NCBI GenBank assembly: GCA_045837725.1
Contig: JBEWZL010000236.1
Span: 62,001-126,000 of the forward strand
DNA length: 64,000 bases
Direction of reading: 5' to 3'
From: Vermamoeba vermiformis
Taxonomy: Eukaryota > Tubulinea > Echinamoebida
In this document: one piece after another, positions 58,060-64,000 of the stretch
Numbering within the stretch: position 1 is the stretch's first letter
How the letters are laid out: each line of letters starts with the position of its first letter
Notes under the pieces: generated by a model
Seen by the model: only the letters and a program-made list of their open reading frames with translations
Database searches by the model: none
What the model was told of the DNA's origin: nothing
Position numbers and translations under genes: made by a program

Positions 58060-59010
58060 TTACTCATCGAGCACTTCTTTCTCTAATTGATCGCGCAAGT
58101 CTTCAGACACCACTTCAGTCGCAAACAGCTCCCAGTCCACATCCGCACGATTCGTTTCAATCTCGAAGAACTGTCGTCCTGTACAATGGTCAATCAATAG
58201 CTCTTCGTGCATTGTGTTGTGCACGTCACTCACCTGTCAATTTGACACCGCCTTCACTGGAGCTGAGATTGTTGTTGTTGCCCTTGCGTCGTTCAGCATC
58301 AAACTTCTCCTTCCACTGCACGAAGGACTCCATGGTGACGGGGTCGCCATCGCGCTCCTCGACAGTCAAATCGTCCTTCCAGTCAATCTCTTCTTCGTCC
58401 TCTTCGTCGCTGTCCAGCACTTCCTCTTCCTCTTCGTCACTCGCTGTTTTGCGCTGACCTTCACGCTGCACACTCAGATCGGACATGTGTTCCTAGTGCT
58501 AGAGGTGAGTAGCTGTCAGCACGACTCTTCGTACCGCTTACTTGAACATGTTGCGCGAGCAAGTAGATGGAGGGCATGCCAACATTCTGCTCGGCGAGTT
58601 CATTCACTTCTTGCAGCAGTTGTTCGCACAATTTGCTGGTAACAAATGTCTTGCCCTTGATGGTACTCAGTGTAATAATTGGTGCTGTTTGAGGATAAGT
58701 GCCGGATATGTCCACGGTCATAAGTACGCCAACTGTGCGCCAAAATTAGCGCAAATATTTTTAAAAAAAGGTACGTACCTTTGCTCGTATCCTCAGCGTC
58801 AATACTAGGCAGTAAAGTTATTTCGAGATGCTCTGGATCGATTACTGCAGAGAGAATGTTATTGAGGCGCATAGCGACGATAAATGTATTTACCATTGAT
58901 ATGCTCCATGAAGATTGATTGCAATGCTTCAACCTCCATTTGCTAGAATTTAGAAGTTAACACACCGCCTGAAGATCACAAATCTGTACCTTTTCCTCAG
59001 CAGGATCCAT
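58060..59010 (-). CDS. RWDD1: RWD domain protein RWDD1 / Gir2 (DRG2 partner)
   Basis: A 234-residue protein with exons 59010-58990, 58942-58894, 58844-58779, 58732-58542, 58492-58234 and 58178-58060. The RWD domain opens QMEVEALQSIF and includes LMTVDISGTYPQTAPIITL and NVGMPSIYLLAQHVQ. An acidic linker (DEEEEEVLDSDEEDEEE) precedes GDPVTMESFVQWKEKFDAE, the C-terminal signature of RWDD1/Gir2 that binds the GTPase DRG2 (Rbg2). The complex works in translation under amino-acid starvation. TGTACATA lies after the stop at 58039-58032. Confidence 0.9.
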
Positions 59011-59249
59011 GATGAAATATTCTCTTACACGTGGTAGTAGCTATTGAACCGATGACAAAGAGAAACTGCTCACCAGCAAGTTAACGATCCAAAGAAGCGA
59101 GATTTCGTCACTTTTTTTATCAATTTTATTTTGGCCGCTGAAAATTACTTCGTTCTTCAATCTTCGTCCTGGAACGGTGTCGCGAACTCCTTTTTGTTTG
59201 TCTTGTTTGTCCTCCAACAACACACCTATTTATTTAATAAATAATAAAA
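59011..59249. promoter_or_regulatory. divergent promoter RWDD1 / NACA
   Basis: A 239-bp AT-rich interval between outward-facing translation genes. It lacks CACGTG. Promoter role is inferred. Confidence 0.4.
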
Positions 59250-60191
59250 ATGGCCACCGAAGCTAAAGTCGAAAACACTGAAGTTAAGGTTGAAGATGTT
59301 AAAGTCGATCAACCCGCTACTGAGGATATGCCCGAATTAGAAAACCCCGCTGATGCTGAAGCTCAAGCTAAGGGTGGCAACAAACAAAGCAAGAACGAGA
59401 AGAAGAGCCGAAAGGCTGTTCAAAAATTGGGCTTGAAGCCTGTCACCGGAATCACCAGAGTGACTTTGAAGAAGGGCAAACAAGTAAGTTATAATTATTT
59501 TATTATTGTATCATATCGCGTATTATTGATTTTAACTTTATTAATTCGTTCTGTGATGCTTTAGCATGACAAATAAATTATTACATAATAATAATAATAA
59601 ATTATTATATCCCGACCTGGCTTACTTATTAATTTCTATTAGTACTTGTTTGTCATCAACGACCCTGAGGTTTACAAGAGCCCTGCCGCTGATACTTACA
59701 TTATCTTCGGTGAAGCCAAAATTGAGGATGTTACTAGCACTTTGCGCGATGCTGCCGCCAAGTTCCAAGGTGCTGATGGCAACATCGACCCCAACTTGTT
59801 GGCCAACCTCACTGGTTCTGAAACCGCTGAACCCACCAAGGTAAATATTACTTGGAGAGCATTTCTTCAAGATCGCAGATCCAGGATCTTGATTTATTCA
59901 AAATATTTTTGCCGCGTTTAGTAATCATATATGACCAAATCGCTAACAAATGAATGCAGGTTGAGGAGACTGCTGCCCCCACTTCCGAGGACGAGAAGAA
60001 ATACGAGAAGGAAATCCAATTGGTGTTGGAGCAGGCCCCCAATGCCACCAGACAACAGGCCCTCGCTGCTCTCAAAAAATCCGACGGTGAAATCGTCTCT
60101 GCTATTATGGTACGTGTGATGTGGTGCAAAATAACAATTTTATGATTGACTAATACCTATTTTCTCATAGGAACTCACTATGGGCTCTTAA
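59250..60191 (+). CDS. NACA: nascent polypeptide-associated complex subunit alpha
   Basis: A 200-residue ribosome-associated chaperone subunit. Exons 59250-59483, 59643-59840, 59960-60109 and 60171-60191. An acidic N-terminus is followed by [20 protein letters not shown], then the NAC domain ([34 protein letters not shown]). The C-terminal UBA domain reads [20 protein letters not shown] and ends SAIMELTMGS. Length and order match the family. Codon choice (GCC, AAG, CCC) is that of a highly expressed gene and CACGTG is absent. Confidence 0.96.
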
Positions 60192-60571
60192 ATTCTGAGC
60201 TAGTTGTGCGAATTAATAAAAAAAATATTAAAAATTACATAATGAGGATGCATTGGGATTGAACACACTGCGATTTGAAGGGGTATTAATCATGTACATG
60301 CACGAGGGACACTGTGCGTGCTGCCATCCATTTATTGCAGGCTATCATAGCTTTGTTATTACAATGAGCTATTATACTTACAAACTGCCGGCCTTCGCTA
60401 AACTAAAATTAACTGCGCTGCTCCTACGTTATTATTTAATTATTTAGTTACAAAAACGCACCACCACAAAAGCTCCTTCAGATAATCACACGGACTCTAT
60501 TCTCTTTCAACGTTAATAAAGATTTACATAGACACACGCAGTAGTTAAGACTAGACAAAGAGATTAGAGAG
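60192..60571. other. intergenic region NACA / ALBA
   Basis: These 380 bp contain NACA 3' sequence and the ALBA promoter. A 64-codon open frame at 60253 shows no coding pattern or domain. Nothing else is visible. Confidence 0.4.
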
Positions 60572-61813
60572 ATGGAGCAATACCGCCGAGTTGAGAAACA
60601 AAAGGTTGAAGACCAAATTAAGGAAAATGAAATTCGCGTGACCACTCAAGGAAAGATGAGAAGCTTCATTTCCTACGCCACAACTCTGCTTAAGGTATTT
60701 ACACATCCTCAAAATTAGCAAAATTTTTTATCCAAAATTCTTTGTTTGTAAAATTAATAATGTTTATGACTTATGATAATTACACAAATAAATCGTCTAT
60801 TTGTTATTATTTGGTATTAAACACCGACACAAAAATGTTAATCTGCAATTTCAATAGGAAAAAGGATTTTCAGAGATTGTTCTCAAGGCAATGGGGCGTG
60901 CTATCAACAAAACTGTTACAATTGCTGAAATTATCAAGAGAAGAATTCCCAACTTGCACCAAATTACCGAGATCGACTCGACTGATATTACTGACGTGTG
61001 GGAGCCCTTGCAAGAGGGTCTTGATCGGTAAGTCTGCAAACACTAGCCTCGCTTAGCTGTACTGCGACTAACAGCACGCTTCTTCTTCGTATTTGCAGAT
61101 TGGAGATGACACGCCACGTCTCGTCGATTCAGATCCGCTTGTCCACCAAAGAATTGGACACCACTTCACCGGGATATCAACCTCCCTTGCCGCAAGATCA
61201 AGTCAAGCCCGTAGACGAGGAGACTACAGCGGCCTTGGAGATTGAGGTCGGTGAAAAGCCTCGTCGTCGTGGTCGTGGCAGAGGTCGCGGAGGTCGTGGC
61301 GGTCGCGCAGATCGCAGTGAGGAGCACGAGGGCGAAGAGCACACCCCTCCCCCTCCTCGCCGCAACAACAACAACAACACCAATGCTGTGGCCAACGACG
61401 CTGAAGAGACTGGCACTGAAGGTCGCGGTCGTGGTGGCCGTCGACGCCGTGGAAGAGGCAGCCGTGGCACACGTGGAGGAGCACGTGGAGGACTGCAAAT
61501 GACAGGTCTGGAGAATGGCGCACGTGATCAGCACGACGAGCACGCGGAGAGCACAGAACAGAGCTCGCGCGGACGACGAGGCCGAGGCAGAGGTGGTCGC
61601 GGCAGAGGATTTGGTGATCGAGGCCGTGGTGGATTCCGCGGTGACAATGGCGCACGTGCAGAGCAAGGTGAGGGCGAGACAGAGGGGCCCTCATTCCGTC
61701 GCGGTCGTCGAGGAGGACGTGGCGGACGAGGAGGTGTGCGTGGTCGTGGCCGAGGAGCTCGCGGTGGTCACAATGACGCGAACAACAATAAGACTAGCAG
61801 TCCGTATCAATAG
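60572..61813 (+). CDS. ALBA-domain nucleic-acid-binding protein with RGG tail
   Basis: A 335-residue protein with exons 60572-60694, 60858-61027 and 61099-61813. The ALBA domain (about 18-115) reads NEIRVTTQGKMRSFISYATT, IVLKAMGRAINKTVTIAEII, LHQITEIDSTDITDVWEPLQ and GYQPPLPQDQVKPV, closest in wording to plant-type ALBA proteins. The rest is a long Arg/Gly-rich tail (RRGRGRGRGGRGGR and many similar) with acidic interruptions. Such proteins bind RNA and R-loops and join stress or ribonucleoprotein granules; which of these holds here is inference. CACGTG recurs inside the tail, encoding Arg-Gly contexts. Confidence 0.9.
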
Positions 61814-61920
61814 CAATAGTAATAATAATAATATTAATGGTGATGACGGTGCGCACTAGAATGTAACACTATCATTGTGGTTGGTGGACCTAAAAAATTG
61901 CAAATATAACAATCGCCTAT

Positions 61921-62843
61921 TTACTGTACAGTACTGTCCCTAGTGTCGTTGTCCAGGGTCTGTGCATAGCGGTGCAGTTGCAGCACAAAGCCGCGATTGG
62001 GTTGCACAGCTGGCCGCACAGCTTTGAGGTGCGCGAGTGCGTGGGCGAGGGACCAGCGCTCACTGTGCATCACTGCTGCCACGCACACTGCTGCGGACCG
62101 AGACACCCCGGCATTGCAGTGCACCACTACCCCTCCTGTGCGCGTGTGAGTGCATTGTGTGGCAGTAGTAGTGTTAGTCACGCACCTGCTTCGCGACCAA
62201 GGCGGATCCACTCCAAACACTGCGGCAACACGGCAAGCAGATCTGTCTCGTCCACATCAAGCACTGGCACTGTGAGGTACTTAAAGAGCTAAATTGTAGC
62301 ATTAGCACGAGTCAAGAGCAGTGCTAGTACTGCACCTCTGGGAAGAGCGGCTGCAGATCTGGCACCAAGTTGAGTACGTGCGTGATGCCGAGCTGTTGTA
62401 ACTGCTGCGCATCGGTAACACAGTCTTGACTGCCTAGTGGTAGCATCTATTGTAATTATATATCGATGGGCAGAAGGTGCTGTGCTCACCGATAAAGAGG
62501 CCTGGCAACACCTTGTAACACAGCGGATCTGGCTTGCTGGAGGCGTGTTAATAGGTCCTTATAATACAACAGTGCTCTATTAATTACGTGTCTATAACAT
62601 AGCCATGACTCGCGCCTTCTTCCACGACACTGTCCCCATCCATGACAACGCTGCACCAGTTAACAATGCCCAGCAGCACTCAGCACGCACTACGTACCTC
62701 TTGCCGCTCTGATAAGTGATGCGCGTCTGTTGGTGCTTCAGTTGGGACTGGGCGAAGTCTTTGAGCTGTTCTGCCAGCGACGCAGCTGACACCTCCTTGA
62801 CTGTAAATGTCGGGGGTGCTGGACACGCATGATTGTGTTGCAT
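61921..62843 (-). CDS. small dual-specificity phosphatase
   Basis: A 202-residue enzyme with exons 62843-62698, 62536-62490, 62433-62336, 62288-62186 and 62135-61921. The order is standard: CYKVLPGLFIG, ITHVLNLVPD, YLTVPVLDVDE with the general acid Asp, then VVHCNAGVSRSA (catalytic Cys and Arg) and AHLKAVRPAVQPNRGF. It resembles DUSP19/DUSP22-like atypical phosphatases. The N-terminal 50 residues carry no known motif. An upstream GTG at 62879 extends the frame with a Thr run, but the ATG at 62843 is preferred. Substrate unknown. Confidence 0.88.
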
Positions 62844-63243
62844 GCTAGTAGTAGTAGTGGTAGTGGTAGTGTTGTGCACTCAATAATAATAAATTATACT
62901 ATAGAACGGGTGTTGTGTGCCTCATACCAGGGCAGGGAAATTTAGCTTCCATTTCGCGTGAAAATAAGAACCACGCCCTCGCTTGCACGCACTACCACAA
63001 CTGGACGAGAAAACTCGATTGTAGCTGCATTCGTGAGCGCACTAGCACCAGTCACTGTTGTCTATGAGCTCTCGCAACTCGGTAACATTGGAATTGTTAA
63101 TTTTTCGTAATTTTTTAATGCTCGAAATTAAATGATTGCGACAATATATAATTGCACTGATCATTTAAATAATTGTAATGATACTAATAATTAATTTATT
63201 TTCTTAGGATTACAAATCCGGTTTATTTCGCGATCTAAGCACC
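62844..63243. promoter_or_regulatory. divergent intergenic region, phosphatase / right-edge gene
   Basis: These 400 bp hold the starts of two outward-facing genes, a short TAG/TGG trinucleotide run next to the phosphatase, and AT-rich sequence near the right-hand gene. Nothing else is supported. Confidence 0.4.
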
Positions 63244-63983
63244 ATGAACACTAATAATACAAACACTCCACCTCCACCCTATGTAAATACAAATCCACTC
63301 GCGCAGTCCGCGAATGGTCCTATATACACCATGTCCTATCTGCACCTGTCCTCACTGCGCGACAGTATCGATGAAGATCCAACCCCGCTCTATCCACAGC
63401 TGCAACAGCCACGCACGAGCACATCACCGCCACACTCCGCAGCACCCACGCAGTACTACACCGTCACTACGCGCAGTGCTGACCACTATCAGCCCCCGCC
63501 ACCGCGACCAGATCTGCCCCCGCTGTACAGTCACGTGCTGCAGAGCGGTGCCCCGAGTGTGTTGAGCACGCAGTATCAGCAGTACTTGACGCACTATCAG
63601 CACCAGCAGAACGTGCTGCACGCGCACTCAGTCGACGAGCACCTCAAGGCCCTGCAGCGCGAGGCCAAGTTCCGCAAGTTCCAGCAAGAGCAGATTGAAG
63701 AGATGCGCCGCATTGAACTCGCGCACGAGGCACGCAAGCGACAGTTGAGCGAAGAGCACAAGAAACAAGCGCAGCACAAGGGCAAAGAACTCGCGATACG
63801 GTGCAGCGAGACACAACTCGCGGACTTCAAGCGCGAGGCTCAGCACGTGATCGAAGCGTACCACAAGTGCGACACAGCCTCGACACCGCTGTGGCAGCTG
63901 ACTGCATTCACGGTGACTGCAGCTGAGGACCGATTGGCCACGCTGTACAGCAGTCGCGGACACTTCGACGCCAATCACCCGAG
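63244..63983 (+). CDS. Pro/Gln-rich coiled-coil protein, partial (runs off the window)
   Basis: The first exon (63244-63983, 246 codons plus two bases) ends at a good donor GAG/GTACGTAG; the remainder is outside the window. The product starts MNTNNTNTPPPPYVNTNP, is rich in Pro, Tyr and Gln to about residue 125, then becomes a charged helix (REAKFRKFQQEQIEEMRRIE, EEHKKQAQHKGKELA) and a folded-looking stretch ADFKREAQHVIEAYHKC. I do not recognise the family. Confidence 0.7.
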
Positions 63984-64000
63984 GTACGTAGCTGTCATTC

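Noticed and set aside
7300-63900. CACGTG sites as ordinary E-box promoter elements
   Set aside because: Most lie inside exons and introns rather than upstream of genes, so promoter use cannot explain their number.
1-64000. tRNA, rRNA, snoRNA, CRISPR or telomere-like elements
   Set aside because: I looked for B-box (GGTTCGANTCC), conserved rRNA words and short regular repeats in spacers and saw none convincing; a covariance-model scan would be decisive.

Overview
The window is nuclear DNA of a gene-dense single-celled eukaryote. I could trace 30 well-supported protein genes, one possible small gene and one gene cut off at the right edge, interrupted by about 120 mostly 40-90 nt introns (GT-AG, with CTAAC/CTGAC-like branch sites), two GC-AG introns and one clear U12-type AT-AC intron. 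Reading frames were checked across every listed exon set. The gene content (MYRF-type self-cleaving factor, AASDH, MDC1-like FHA/BRCT protein, M14 regulatory-type carboxypeptidase, WASP-type GTPase-binding domain, GATOR2 subunit WDR59) suggests an amorphean protist (Amoebozoa or a unicellular relative of animals). I cannot name the species from sequence alone.

Layout. 0-10.3 kb: SUB1/PC4 and MED10 (divergent), NDUFA4-like and Rieske UQCRFS1 (divergent, palindrome-rich promoter), lysyl-tRNA synthetase, a kelch-BTB fusion and a 2H phosphoesterase. 10.7-20.6 kb: MYRF-like factor, AASDH, metallocarboxypeptidase, SAM methyltransferase, VAP. 20.7-31.4 kb: a 1307-residue charged coiled-coil protein, WDR59, COQ2 and UNG (the last two start 18 bp apart). 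31.6-39.3 kb: a genome-maintenance and chromatin cluster: MDC1-like mediator, PHD-chromodomain protein, dual-specificity phosphatase with PCNA-box motifs. 39.4-49.9 kb: nucleoporin NDC1, CLASP, RRP12, ASNSD1. 52.4-64 kb: eIF3c, an unusual SH3-C2-WASP protein, RWDD1, NAC-alpha, ALBA, a small phosphatase and a partial coiled-coil gene.

Between 49.93 and 52.41 kb lies a block unlike everything else: no host gene, a degraded GHTHEDID-family (DUF7869-like) reading frame, GTCCGTCC repeats, hairpins, an almost pure G/C stretch and a nearly G-free A/C stretch. It is a repeat insertion, an assembly problem, or both.

Genes mostly alternate strand, so most neighbours are either divergent (sharing 18-530 bp promoters) or convergent (32-450 bp apart). 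Two signals run across genes: the palindrome CACGTG, about 80 copies or roughly five times chance, in exons and introns alike but missing from several long blocks; and TGTANATA shortly after many stop codons, probably part of the 3'-end signal or a PUF site. I saw no tRNA, rRNA, CRISPR or telomere-like sequence.
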